From the NCBI GenBank assembly GCA_021604805.1, contig BQJR01000001.1, positions 1,051,102 to 1,115,101 of the forward strand: a DNA stretch of 64,000 nucleotides, in the 5' to 3' direction. Below, piece by piece: positions 1 through 9,788 of this stretch. The notes under the pieces were generated by a model. It had not been told where the DNA came from and ran no database searches. It worked only from the letters and a program-made list of their open reading frames with translations. Every line of letters starts with the position of its first letter. Within the stretch, counting starts at the first letter, position 1. The translations under genes were made by a program, and so were the position numbers. The stretch comes from Planctomycetota bacterium (GTDB taxonomy: Bacteria > Planctomycetota > B15-G4).

Positions 1-289
1 TGAGCGCCGCAAGGATCGCCAAGGGCGACAAGCGCAGGCGCTCGGCTTCCGAGGTGCGCAGGTTGATCATCATGATCACGAACAAGAACAGCACCATGAT
101 CGCGCCGGCATAGACCAGCACTTCCACGGTGGCGATCAGGAAGGCGTCGAGCAGCACGAAGAGTCCGGCCGTGGCCGAGAAGCTCAGGATCATCCAGATC
201 GCGCTGTACACCGGGTTCTTGGAACTCAGCGTGAGCAGCGTGGTGACGACCGCCAGCCCGCCGAAGAGATAGAAGAACAGCGACTCCAT
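1..289 (-). CDS. nuoJ: NADH-quinone oxidoreductase subunit J (NuoJ), partial
   Basis: Membrane subunit of respiratory complex I, part of the proton-translocating arm. The gene starts with ATG at 289 and runs off the window edge at 1, so only about the first 96 residues are visible. These give two to three hydrophobic helices and the family hallmark stretch ATVEVLVYAGAIMVLFLF, followed by VIMMINLR, which is typical of NuoJ. The start lies 2 bp after the nuoI stop, so it is probably translated from the same message. nuoK to nuoN are presumably beyond the edge. The assignment is secure; only the C-terminus is missing. Confidence 0.93.
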   Translation of the reverse strand, partial: MESLFFYLFGGLAVVTTLLTLSSKNPVYSAIWMILSFSATAGLFVLLDAFLIATVEVLVYAGAIMVLFLFVIMMINLRTSEAERLRLSPLAILAAL

Positions 290-291
290 GT

Positions 292-873
292 TCAGTGCGC
301 TCCGTCGCCGGGGTTGCCACTGGGCGGCACGTTCTTGCGCTCCTCGCTTCCGGGTGAAGCGTTCTTGTCCTTCCACTTCTGGATCGCGTCGACGCGCAGA
401 CCGCCCACGTCGTAGAGCTTGGCCTTGTCGTGCACGAGCTCTTGGCGCGAGCCGGCGTTGAGCTCATACAGGTCGGTCATGAAGATCGCCTGCTCGGGGC
501 AGATCTCCTCGCAGTAGCCGCAGTAAATGCAGCGCAGCATGTCGATGTAGAACTCCTTGGGAGCCTTCTCGATCTCGCTGTAGTCGTAGTCGGGCTGGTC
601 GGGCGCTTCGCCCGGCACGATCACGATGGCGCGCGGCGGGCAGATGTACTCGCAGAGCTGGCAGGACACGCACTTCTCACGACCGTCCTGGTCGCGCACG
701 AGGCCGGGCGCGCCACGGTAGTCGTCGAAGATCTCCGGACGTTGTTCCGGGTACTGCAGCGTGATGGCGGGCTTGAACATCTGCGCGAAGGTGCGCTTCA
801 TCCCCGACGCGATGGCCGGGAGATAGAGCTCTTCCCAGAAGTTCAGCTTGCGCCTGTCGACGACCTTGGCCAC
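292..873 (-). CDS. nuoI: NADH-quinone oxidoreductase subunit I (NuoI)
   Basis: Electron-transfer subunit of complex I carrying two [4Fe-4S] clusters (N6a/N6b) that pass electrons towards NuoB. The 193-residue protein has the two expected motifs CVSCQLCEYICP (Cys68, 71, 74, 78) and CIYCGYCEEICP (Cys115, 118, 121, 125). The Lys/Pro/Gly-rich tail after residue 165 is longer than strictly needed and is probably disordered. It follows nuoH by 12 bp and precedes nuoJ by 2 bp in the standard order. No residue needed for cluster binding is missing. Confidence 0.96.
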   Translation of the reverse strand: MAKVVDRRKLNFWEELYLPAIASGMKRTFAQMFKPAITLQYPEQRPEIFDDYRGAPGLVRDQDGREKCVSCQLCEYICPPRAIVIVPGEAPDQPDYDYSEIEKAPKEFYIDMLRCIYCGYCEEICPEQAIFMTDLYELNAGSRQELVHDKAKLYDVGGLRVDAIQKWKDKNASPGSEERKNVPPSGNPGDGAH

Positions 874-885
874 GTCAGAGACTCC

Positions 886-1938
886 TCATGACGGCATGTT
901 CCAGAGACCCGCCCACAAGATGTTCAGCAGCGAGAGCGGGATCAGGACCTTCCAGCCCAAGTGCATGAGCTGGTCGAACTTGAAGCGCGGGATGGTGAAG
1001 CGCACCCACACGTAGAAGAACAGGAAGAGCAGCACCTTCGTCAGGAAGGCGACGAAGCCGAGCGCGGCGCCCCAGTTGCCCAGCGCGGCGAAGCTCTCGT
1101 TGCTCATGAAGGGCACGTCCCAGCCGCCCATGAAGAGCACCGCGACCAAGCACGAGAACACGAACATCGCCATGTACTCGCCCGCGAAGAACATCGCGAA
1201 CTTCATCGAGCCGTACTCGGTGTGGTAACCGGCCACGAGCTCGGTCTCGGCTTCAGGCAAGTCGAAGGGCAGACGGTTCGTCTCGGCGAAGGCCGCGATC
1301 ACGAACACCAGAAAGCCGATCGGCTGGGTGAACATGTTCCAGTAGCCGTCGACCTGCAACTCGACGATGTCGGTGAGCCGCAGCGTCTGCGCGGCCATGA
1401 AGACGCCGACCACCGAGAGCCCGAGGCAGAGTTCGTAGCTGACCATCTGGGCCGCCGAGCGCACGCCGCCGATGAGCGGGTACTTACTGTTGCTGGCCCA
1501 GCCCGCGAGCGTGATGCCGTAGACGGCGAGGCTCGAGAACGCGAACACGAACAAGATGCCCACGCTCAGGTCGGCGATGGCCATCTGCGCGGTCTGGCCG
1601 AAGAGACTCACGGCCGGCGCGAAGGGCACGACAGCGAGCACCAAGATCGCGGGAATCACGGTGAGCGCGGGCGCCAAGGTGAACAGCACCTTGTCGACGT
1701 GGCCGGGCACCGGGTCTTCTTTGAAGATGAACTTGAGCGCGTCGGCGATGGGCTGACCGAGACCGGCGTAGCCCACGCGGTTGGGGCCGACGCGATCCTG
1801 CATCCAGGCGGAGACCTTGCGTTCCACCCACGGCATGTAGGCGGCGAGGATCAACCCGATGTGCGTGAACAACACGATCTTGGCGAGGGTCGTCGCCATC
1901 GTGAAGACCAACGGGTACTCGGCGAAGAACTCGTTCAC
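886..1938 (-). CDS. nuoH: NADH-quinone oxidoreductase subunit H (NuoH)
   Basis: Multi-spanning membrane subunit of complex I that forms the quinone chamber with NuoB and NuoD. 350 residues from a GTG start at 1938, which overlaps the nuoG stop in a GTGA arrangement; an upstream in-frame start would add an arginine-rich non-coding-looking stretch, so GTG is preferred. Visible family signatures are ERKVSAWMQDRVGPNRVG near residues 40-57, and FAETNRLPFDLPEAETELVAGY-type sequence (read in two parts: AETNRLPFDLPEAE, ELVAGYHTEYG) around residues 220-245. About eight hydrophobic helices. Complete and conventional. Confidence 0.95.
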   Translation of the reverse strand: MNEFFAEYPLVFTMATTLAKIVLFTHIGLILAAYMPWVERKVSAWMQDRVGPNRVGYAGLGQPIADALKFIFKEDPVPGHVDKVLFTLAPALTVIPAILVLAVVPFAPAVSLFGQTAQMAIADLSVGILFVFAFSSLAVYGITLAGWASNSKYPLIGGVRSAAQMVSYELCLGLSVVGVFMAAQTLRLTDIVELQVDGYWNMFTQPIGFLVFVIAAFAETNRLPFDLPEAETELVAGYHTEYGSMKFAMFFAGEYMAMFVFSCLVAVLFMGGWDVPFMSNESFAALGNWGAALGFVAFLTKVLLFLFFYVWVRFTIPRFKFDQLMHLGWKVLIPLSLLNILWAGLWNMPS

Positions 1939-3382
1939 GACGCAGTCACCGCTTCGGCGTCGGCCGTGCTGACCGCGCCCATGGCCTTGGTGATCTCGGC
2001 GATCGAGGTCCACGAGACCCCGGCGAGATCACGCCAGATCGTCCAGTCTTCGGGCACGTCGGGGCCGGGGTCGCGCGCGGCGCGGACCTCCTGCACGGCG
2101 CCGTCGCCGTTGGTCCAGTGCCCGTTCTTCTCGAGCGCGTTGCGCCCGGGCAGCAGCACCACCGCGGCCTCGCCCAGCTCACCGGCTTGCGGCGCCTGCT
2201 GGATCAGGAAGTCGAGGTTGGCGAGCAGGGCGGGCGGCACGTCGACATCGCCGACCACGATCAGGCCACGCAACTCCGGCGCTTGGCTCGGCACGCTGGC
2301 ATAACCCAGCGCTTGCGCACCCGCCGTGTTCGGCGTGGCGTCGGCTTGCTTGAGGAAGTCGTCGGACTCCCAGGTGCGTTCGCCGTGCCACAGGTCGCGT
2401 ACGCGCGCGGTGCGTGCCCACTCGCGCACGGCGAAGAGCTCTTCGCTCGTCTGGGAGGTGGACGCGAGCACCGCGACGCCTTGCCCGTCACCGACCAGCT
2501 CCGTGATCTTCGCGCGCGCCGCGTCGAAGCTCGCCGGGTCGCCCGACACGCTCGCCCCGCGCACGCGCTCGGGCATGTTGTACTTGTCGTAGGACAGCCG
2601 ACCGTCGTCGCACATCCAGGAGGCGTTCACCTCCGTGTTGCGGCGAGGCACGAAGCGCAACAACTTGCCCTGGTAGCTGCCGGCCGTGATGTTGCAGCCC
2701 TTGCTGCAACCGGGGCAGACCGTGTCGGCGAAGTCCATGAACCAGACGCGCTGCTTGAAGCGGAAGTCGCGGCTCGTGAGCGCCCCCACCGGGCAGATGT
2801 CGATGATGTTCATCTGGTAGGGATCTTGGATCGGACCGTTCGGGCCGGTCGTGATCGTGCTCTTGCCGCCCATGTTCTCCACGCCGATGGGCCGACAGTC
2901 GCGCACCTCTTCGAAGAAGCGCGTGCAGCGCGTGCACAAGATGCAGCGCTCGGCGTCGAACATCACCTTCTCGGAGAACTCGACGTGCTTGGGCTTGTTG
3001 CGCTTCTTCTCGGCGAAGCGCGAGTCGCCCGTGCCGTAGTGGTAGCTGTAGTCTTGCAGCGGGCACTCACCGGCCTGATCGCAGATCGTGCAATCCAGCG
3101 GATGGTTGATGAGCAAGAACTCCATCACGCCCTTGCGCGCCTTGACCACCGCTTCGCTCTCGGTCTCCACCTCCATGCCTTCGCCGCAAGGGAACTTGCA
3201 GCCGATGGCGAGCTTGTCGGTGTTGCCGTTCACCTCGACGAGGCAGATGCGGCAGTTGCCGTCGACGCCGATGTCGGGGTGGTAGCAGTAGTGCGGGATG
3301 TCGATGCCGAGTGTGGCGGCGGCCTCGAGCACGGTCGTGCCCGGTTCCACTTCCACCTCGCGGCCGTCGATGCTCAGCTTGA

Positions 3383-3386
<4 letters not shown>
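1935..3386 (-). CDS. nuoG: NADH-quinone oxidoreductase subunit G (NuoG), short form
   Basis: Iron-sulfur subunit of the complex I NADH module. 483 residues from the ATG at 3386, which overlaps the nuoF stop (ATGA). The N-terminus has the [2Fe-2S] ligands Cys34, Cys45, Cys48 and Cys63, then HPLDCTICDQAGECPLQ and CILCTRCTRFFEEV for the next clusters, and CPGCSKGCN with a following CDDGR. The molybdopterin-oxidoreductase-like C-terminal half is much reduced: typical NuoG proteins are about 700-900 residues. The reading frame stays intact into nuoH, so this looks like a natural short form rather than a frameshift. Electron-carrying parts are kept; the lost part is structural. Confidence 0.92.
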
Positions 3387-4671
<1,285 letters not shown>

Positions 4672-4675
<4 letters not shown>

Positions 4676-5136
4676 TTGGTGGCCTCCAGCAGCTTGTCGA
4701 CTTCGGCGAGACTGAGGTTCTCGTGACGCTCGTTGTCGATCAGCATCACGGGCGCCGTGCCGCAGGACGCGAGGCACTCGGCGCTCTTGAGCGTGAAGCG
4801 ACCATCCTCGGTCGTGCCGCCGCGCTCGACCTTCAGCTTCTTCTCGAGGTGCGCCCAGAGTTCGCGCGCGCCGCACACGTCGCAGCTCAGCGTGCGGCAC
4901 ACGTGGATCACGTGCTTGCCGACGGGCTCGGTGTAGAGCATCGGGTAGAAGGTCGCGACCTCGTGCACTTCCATCTTGGTGACCGAGAGGAACTCCGCGA
5001 CCCAGTCGCGCGCCTCAGGGTCGATCCAACCGCGGTCCTCCTGCACGCGCCGCAGCACGGGCACCATGGCGGCCTTGGCCACGGGGAAGCACGAGCGGAT
5101 CTCTTCCAACTCGGCGACCAGTTCGTCGGGGAACAT
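4672..5136 (-). CDS. nuoE: NADH-quinone oxidoreductase subunit E (NuoE)
   Basis: Thioredoxin-fold [2Fe-2S] (N1a) subunit of the NADH module. The chosen ATG at 5136 has a strong GAGGAG ribosome site 9 bases upstream and gives 154 residues; a GTG eight codons earlier (5160) is possible but lacks such a site. The ligands are Cys80 and Cys85 (HVCRTLSC) plus Cys121 and Cys125 (CLASC), the canonical arrangement. It is the only gene in the block preceded by a gap (39 bp after nuoD) rather than a 4-bp overlap, which fits the presence of its own strong ribosome site. Confidence 0.94.
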
Positions 5137-5175
5137 CGATGAAGTCTCCTCAGCCGTCACAGCGTTCTTCCGACC

Positions 5176-6399
5176 TCAGCGGTCGCACTCACCCATCACG
5201 AAGTCGATGCTGCCCAGCAGCGCCATGATGTCGGCGATGGAATGCCCGGGAGTCAGCTCCTCGAGAATCTGCAGGTTGGCGAAGCTCGGCCCGCGGATGC
5301 GCAAGCGGTCGGCTTCGAGGCCGCCCTTGCTGCGCAGGTAGAAGCCCAACTCGCCCTTCGGGTTCTCGCAACCGAAGTACACCTCGCCCACCGGCGCATG
5401 GATCGACTCGGTGCCCACCATGAACTGGTGGATGAGCGCCTCCATGTTGGTGAGCACCTTTTCCTTCTCGGGCAGCACGGTCTTGAGCGCTTCGTCGCCG
5501 TCGCGGTTCAAGATCGGGCCGTCGGGAATCGTGTCGATCACCTGCTGCAGGATCTTCGCGCTCTCGCGCATCTCGAAGAGACGGCACAGGTAGCGGTCGT
5601 AGCAGTCGCCCTCGGTGCCGATCGGCACTTCGAACTCGTAGTTCTCATAGCCGAGGTACGGGTTCGCCTTGCGCACGTCGTACTCGATGCCGGAGCCGCG
5701 CAGGTTGGGGCCCGTGAGCCCGAACTGCAGCGCCTGCTCCTTGGTGATCACGCCGATGCCCTGCGTGCGCTTGACCCAGATCTTGTTGCGCGAGAGCAGC
5801 GCTTCGTATTCGTCGACACGACCGGGGAACTCGTTCACGAAGGCCTGGCACTTGGGCCAGAAGTCTTCGGGCAGGTCGCGCTCCACGCCGCCGATGCGCG
5901 TGTAGCTGGTGGTGAAGCGCGCGCCGCAGATGCGCTCGATCAGGCTGTAGATCTGCTCGCGTTCGCGGAAGGTCCACAAGAAGATCGTCATGGCGCCGAG
6001 GTCCATGGCGTAGGCGCCGAGACCCAGCAGGTGCGCCGAGATGCGCGACAACTCGTGGCAGATCACGCGGATCGCCTGGGCGCGCGGCGGGCAGTCGACC
6101 GCCATCAACTTCTCGCAGGCCAACGCGTAAGCCACGTTGTTCGAGAGCGGCGCGAGGTAGTCGAGACGATCGGTGTAGGGGATGAACTTGTGCCACGAGA
6201 AAGTCTCGCCGACCTTCTCCTTGGCGCGGTGCAGGTAGCCGATCACCGGCGCGCAAGAGATGACCTCTTCGCCGTCGAGTTCGAGCACCAAGCGCAACAC
6301 ACCGTGGGTGGACGGGTGCTGCGGGCCCATGTTGATCATCATCGACTCGGAGCGGCGATCCTCCGCCACTTCGACGTCGAGCGTGCGGGCGCGGCTCAT
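5176..6399 (-). CDS. nuoD: NADH-quinone oxidoreductase subunit D (NuoD)
   Basis: 49-kDa-type subunit of complex I, which lines the quinone-binding cavity and is related to the large subunit of NiFe hydrogenases. 407 residues from ATG at 6399 (ATGA overlap with the nuoC stop). Signatures include NMGPQHPSTHGVLR near the N-terminus, CAPVIGYLHRAKEKVGE about residue 55, and the terminal DFVMGECDR that replaces the hydrogenase metal-binding end. Complete. nuoC and nuoD are separate here, not fused as in Escherichia coli. Confidence 0.96.
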   Translation of the reverse strand: MSRARTLDVEVAEDRRSESMMINMGPQHPSTHGVLRLVLELDGEEVISCAPVIGYLHRAKEKVGETFSWHKFIPYTDRLDYLAPLSNNVAYALACEKLMAVDCPPRAQAIRVICHELSRISAHLLGLGAYAMDLGAMTIFLWTFREREQIYSLIERICGARFTTSYTRIGGVERDLPEDFWPKCQAFVNEFPGRVDEYEALLSRNKIWVKRTQGIGVITKEQALQFGLTGPNLRGSGIEYDVRKANPYLGYENYEFEVPIGTEGDCYDRYLCRLFEMRESAKILQQVIDTIPDGPILNRDGDEALKTVLPEKEKVLTNMEALIHQFMVGTESIHAPVGEVYFGCENPKGELGFYLRSKGGLEADRLRIRGPSFANLQILEELTPGHSIADIMALLGSIDFVMGECDR

Positions 6400-7052
6400 T
6401 GCTTGCCCTCCGAGTCGGACGGCACGGACGGGCCATCGTCGAGGCCTTGGAAGATCGGGCCGTGCTTGCCGGGGTCCTTGGTCGGCGCGCCGGGCTTGCC
6501 GGGGTTCGGCGGGATGGCGACCTTGCCGTCGGTGCCATCCACGTTGCCGCCGAGCGCGCGACGCGGCGCGGCCCAGTCGCCCGTGCCTTCCATCGGGTAT
6601 TCCTTGCGCAGCGGGAAGTCGGGGAAGACTTCGGGCATCAGGATGCGCGTGTGGTTCGGGTGACCGGTGAAGCGGATCCCGTACATGTCCCACGTTTCGC
6701 GCTCGAACCAGTTCGCACCGCGGAACACGCCGCAGAGCGTGGGCAGTTCGGGCTGCGCTTCGGGCACCGTGGCCACGAAGATCAGGCGCGTCTTGCTGAG
6801 GGTGTTGTAGGTCACCGTGATCACGTCGAAGCGCGGGTTCGCGCCGGGCCCTTGGTCGGCGCCGAGGCGATCGATGAACAGATCGAAGCCGAGCTCGTCG
6901 CGCGCCCAGGCGATCACTTCGGCTTCGTGCGCGGGTTGGACGTGCACACGCCAATCGCCTTCGTAGACGCGCGGTTCCTCGGTGACCTCCGGGAACTGCG
7001 CGTGCACCTTGGCGGCCGCGGGGCCGTCGCCTTGTTCGTTGAGCGTGCTCAT
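6396..7052 (-). CDS. nuoC: NADH-quinone oxidoreductase subunit C (NuoC)
   Basis: 30-kDa-type peripheral subunit of complex I. 218 residues from ATG at 7052, overlapping the nuoB stop by 4 bp. The conserved core runs to the family signature [17 protein letters not shown] and FPLRKEYP near residues 124-160. After this comes an unusual 55-60 residue Gly/Pro/Asp-rich tail that looks disordered and is not part of the standard subunit. The function of the tail is unknown; it might contact NuoD or NuoI, which also has a charged extension. Confidence 0.93.
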   Translation of the reverse strand: MSTLNEQGDGPAAAKVHAQFPEVTEEPRVYEGDWRVHVQPAHEAEVIAWARDELGFDLFIDRLGADQGPGANPRFDVITVTYNTLSKTRLIFVATVPEAQPELPTLCGVFRGANWFERETWDMYGIRFTGHPNHTRILMPEVFPDFPLRKEYPMEGTGDWAAPRRALGGNVDGTDGKVAIPPNPGKPGAPTKDPGKHGPIFQGLDDGPSVPSDSEGKQ

Positions 7053-7576
7053 GAGCTCAGCGTCTTCTCGGTTTCGATCTTGCGCTGCAACTTCATCAGC
7101 GTGTTGAGCACGTTCTCGGGGCGCGGCGGGCAGCCGGAGATGTAGAAGTCGACGGGCAAGAAGGTGTCGATGCCCTGCGCCACGCTGTACGTGCGGTACA
7201 TGCCGCCCGAGCTGGCGCAGGCGCCCATGCTGATCACCCACTTGGGTTCGGCCATCTGGTCGTACACACGACGCGCGGCCTCGGCCATCTTGTAGGTGCA
7301 GGTGCCGGCCACGAGCATCAGGTCGGCCTGACGCGGGCTGAAGCGCGCGACTTCGGCGCCAAAACGCGCCATGTCGAACTTGCTCATGGCGGTGGCCATG
7401 AACTCGATGGCGCAGCAGGAAAGCCCGAGGGGCAAAGGCCAAAGCGAGTTCTTGCGCGACCAGTTGATCAGCTCGTCAACCTTGCTGACGAAGAAGCCGC
7501 CCTCTTCATTCAGGCCGGTGTCGGCGCTCTGCTCGCCGACCACGAACTCGGTGGTGGTGGTGTTGCCGTTGCTCAT
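7049..7576 (-). CDS. nuoB: NADH-quinone oxidoreductase subunit B (NuoB)
   Basis: Subunit carrying the terminal [4Fe-4S] cluster N2 that reduces quinone. 175 residues from ATG at 7576 (ATGA overlap with the nuoA stop). The unusual tandem cysteine pair [10 protein letters not shown] (Cys54, Cys55), GTCTYKM (Cys93), [11 protein letters not shown] (Cys120) and SGCPPRPE (Cys149) are present. The first about 28 residues are Thr/Gly-rich and variable. Clear orthologue with no anomalies. Confidence 0.96.
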   Translation of the reverse strand: MSNGNTTTTEFVVGEQSADTGLNEEGGFFVSKVDELINWSRKNSLWPLPLGLSCCAIEFMATAMSKFDMARFGAEVARFSPRQADLMLVAGTCTYKMAEAARRVYDQMAEPKWVISMGACASSGGMYRTYSVAQGIDTFLPVDFYISGCPPRPENVLNTLMKLQRKIETEKTLSS

Positions 7577-8022
7577 CGTTGCGGGCCTCCAGGAATGCGG
7601 CCAGGTTGCGGGCGGCTGCTGAAATCGAGCGCGCCCTTGCGAACCACGTACGCCCAACCGAGGAACAACACGCCAAGGAACAGCAGCATCTCGAAGAAGG
7701 CGAACCAACCCAGATCCTGGTAGACGATCGCCCACGGGTAGAGGAACACGACCTCCACGTCGAAGATGATGAACAACATCGCGACCACGTAGAACTTCAC
7801 GCTGAAGCGTTGGCGCCCGGACTCGAGCGGCGGCAGGCCACACTCGAAGGCGGAGTCCTTGTCGGGGTTGCGCTGACCACGCTTACCCAGCGCCCAGGAC
7901 ACGATGATGTTCAGGGCCGCGAAGCTGATCGAGAACAGCAGCAACATGAGCACCGGCAGGTACTCGTTGAGCGGGCCGCTCTCGGCGGCGCCCAGAACGG
8001 TGAGCGAGGCGGTGTGGGGCAC
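7573..8022 (-). CDS. nuoA: NADH-quinone oxidoreductase subunit A (NuoA)
   Basis: First gene of the complex I operon; a three-helix membrane subunit. The preferred GTG start at 8022 follows a GAGGGAG ribosome site at 9-base spacing and gives 149 residues; a GTG at 8076 would lie inside a predicted leader hairpin. The family motif [13 protein letters not shown] (about residues 60-72) and [20 protein letters not shown] follow the first helix. The C-terminal tail is short and basic. Regulation may involve the hairpin-rich leader at 8042-8125. Confidence 0.93.
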   Translation of the reverse strand: MPHTASLTVLGAAESGPLNEYLPVLMLLLFSISFAALNIIVSWALGKRGQRNPDKDSAFECGLPPLESGRQRFSVKFYVVAMLFIIFDVEVVFLYPWAIVYQDLGWFAFFEMLLFLGVLFLGWAYVVRKGALDFSSRPQPGRIPGGPQR

Positions 8023-8041
8023 GTGCGCGGGCTCCCTCAAG

Positions 8042-8125
8042 CAGGAGTTTGGTCGGGGGTCGTGACTCCTGTGCACGCTTCGCGTCGGGGCAAACGTGCA
8101 CTCGGTCGCATCCTAGCGATGCGAC
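8042..8125 (-). promoter_or_regulatory. Three tandem hairpins upstream of nuoA
   Basis: Three adjacent perfect inverted repeats occupy the space just before the nuoA ribosome site: CAGGAGT/ACTCCTG (8042-8048 with 8065-8071), GTGCACG/CGTGCAC (8071-8077 with 8095-8101) and GTCGCATC/GATGCGAC (8105-8112 with 8118-8125, 5-base loop). They lie between the stop of the sulfatase-fold gene at 8270 and nuoA. They may act as a terminator for the upstream operon, as a 5' leader of nuo, or both. No known leader family was recognised. The rest of 8023-8269 shows nothing else convincing. Confidence 0.45.
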
Positions 8126-8269
8126 ACGCTCGGAGGAAGCGCGCGGGCGCAGTGCTTGCGATCTGCGCGTGACGCGAACGCGAGGTCGGCGCTCAGCAAC
8201 TCGTGACCGCGCGGCGTCGACGCAACCCGACACGGCCGCGCATACTGCGACGCGATCTCAACTACGTGT

Positions 8270-9757
8270 TCAAGGGCAGCCCGACAGGGCCTCTTCGCCC
8301 ATGTATCCCAGCGCGACGAGGTCCGCGATCTGATCGCAGTCGAGTTCAGCAGCACCCTCACCCGGTTCCACGCTCGGGTTCGCCGCCACCCAGTCGGCGA
8401 AGAGCTGCTCGAGACGCCCGCGCAGCTCGGGATCGCTGGCCGCGAGATCGCGCAGCTCGGCGGGATCGCTGGCCAAGTCGTAGAGCTCGAGCCGACCTTC
8501 GGGGCCCACGATCAGCTTGGCGTCGCCTTGGATCACGGCGTTGAGCACGCCGTAGGGCACGCCGCGCCACTCGGCGCGACCCTGGTCGAAGTGCGGACGC
8601 TCCAAGAACACGGGGCGCGGCGCGATGCCACGACCGGCCTCGGCCGCCCCCCACAGGTCCACAGCCAGCTCGTCGCCACCTTGGGTGCTCGTGCTGCCGA
8701 AGGCGAGGCGCTCGAGCGTGCCGCGCATGTCGCTCAGGAAGGCTGGCCCCGAGACGCGCGTGCCGGCCAGCGCCCCACCGGGCTCGGCGATCACGAGCGG
8801 GATCTGGTGCTGCTCCTGCCAGACCTCCACACCGTGACCCTTCACATCGTGCTCGAAGAGGCCTTCGCCGTGGTCGGAGGTCGCGGCCACGACGGTGCTG
8901 TCGAGCAAGCCGACTTCGTCGAAGCCCTCGAGCAAGCGCCCGAACTGCTCGTCGGTGAAGCGGATCTCGGCGGCGTAGGCGTGCCAGAACTGACGCAGCA
9001 GCCGCGGCTCCAGGCTCGCGCCGCTCAACTCGTCACCGCGGCTCTCGAGGAACGCGCGCACGTCGGAGCGCTGGATCGCATCCACGTGGCGTTGCGGCGG
9101 CAGGAAGCCGATGTGGCGCGGCGCGTTGGGACGCTTGTCCTGGGCGTCGCCGTGCGGGTCGTAGTAGTGCACCCACATGAACACCGGGCGCTCGCTGTCG
9201 CGCGCGCGCAACCAAGCCAGCGCGGCCTCGGTGACCTGCTTCGCACTGCGCTGCGGCGGGTGACCTTTCTTGTCGGAGTTCCACTCGCCGGCGGGCGTGT
9301 CGTAGGTGTGGAAGCCCTGGTTGATGCCGGTGTCTTCGCCGAGCACGAGCGCGCCCACGAAGGCGGCGGTGTCGTAGCCGCGCTCCACGGCGGCCTCGGC
9401 CAAGGTCTCGTAGCTGGCGTCCAGGCGATAGGTGTTCTCGAGCGCGCGGTGCTGGCGCGGCATCAGGCCCGTCATCAGCGACGAATGCGAGGGCAGCGTT
9501 TGGGGCACGGGCGCGTAAGCGTCTTCGAAGAGCACACCTCGCTCCGCGAGCGCATCGAGGTTGGGCGTGAGCGCGAGCGGGTTGCCGTAGGCGCCCACGA
9601 AGTCCATGCGCGTGGTGTCGTAGGTGACGACCAACAGTGACCGCGCGCCGGACGCAGCACGCGGCCGGTCGTCGTTGCCGCTCGACGCGTCGTGGCCGCA
9701 AGCGCACAGCGTCGCGCAGGCAAGGCTCAACAAGAAGGTGGACCAGGTGCCGCTCAT
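8270..9757 (-). CDS. Sulfatase-fold lipoprotein with Thr at the nucleophile position (copy 1)
   Basis: Alkaline-phosphatase-superfamily hydrolase or transferase, probably exported. 495 residues from ATG at 9757. The N-terminus is a lipoprotein signal with Cys20 as the likely lipidated residue. Metal-site segments are TYDTTRMD (Asp47) and a late DHGEGLFEH. At the site where sulfatases have the formylglycine motif C/S-x-P-x-R, this protein has Thr87-Leu-Pro-Ser-His91. That excludes classic formylglycine chemistry and resembles Thr-nucleophile members such as LtaS-type phosphotransferases. Last gene of a sulfatase-fdhD-sulfatase-sulfatase run, 31 bp after copy 2. The substrate is unknown. Confidence 0.8.
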   Translation of the reverse strand: MSGTWSTFLLSLACATLCACGHDASSGNDDRPRAASGARSLLVVTYDTTRMDFVGAYGNPLALTPNLDALAERGVLFEDAYAPVPQTLPSHSSLMTGLMPRQHRALENTYRLDASYETLAEAAVERGYDTAAFVGALVLGEDTGINQGFHTYDTPAGEWNSDKKGHPPQRSAKQVTEAALAWLRARDSERPVFMWVHYYDPHGDAQDKRPNAPRHIGFLPPQRHVDAIQRSDVRAFLESRGDELSGASLEPRLLRQFWHAYAAEIRFTDEQFGRLLEGFDEVGLLDSTVVAATSDHGEGLFEHDVKGHGVEVWQEQHQIPLVIAEPGGALAGTRVSGPAFLSDMRGTLERLAFGSTSTQGGDELAVDLWGAAEAGRGIAPRPVFLERPHFDQGRAEWRGVPYGVLNAVIQGDAKLIVGPEGRLELYDLASDPAELRDLAASDPELRGRLEQLFADWVAANPSVEPGEGAAELDCDQIADLVALGYMGEEALSGCP

Positions 9758-9788
9758 GACTGCTCTCCGACGCGCAGGGGCGCGCGAT

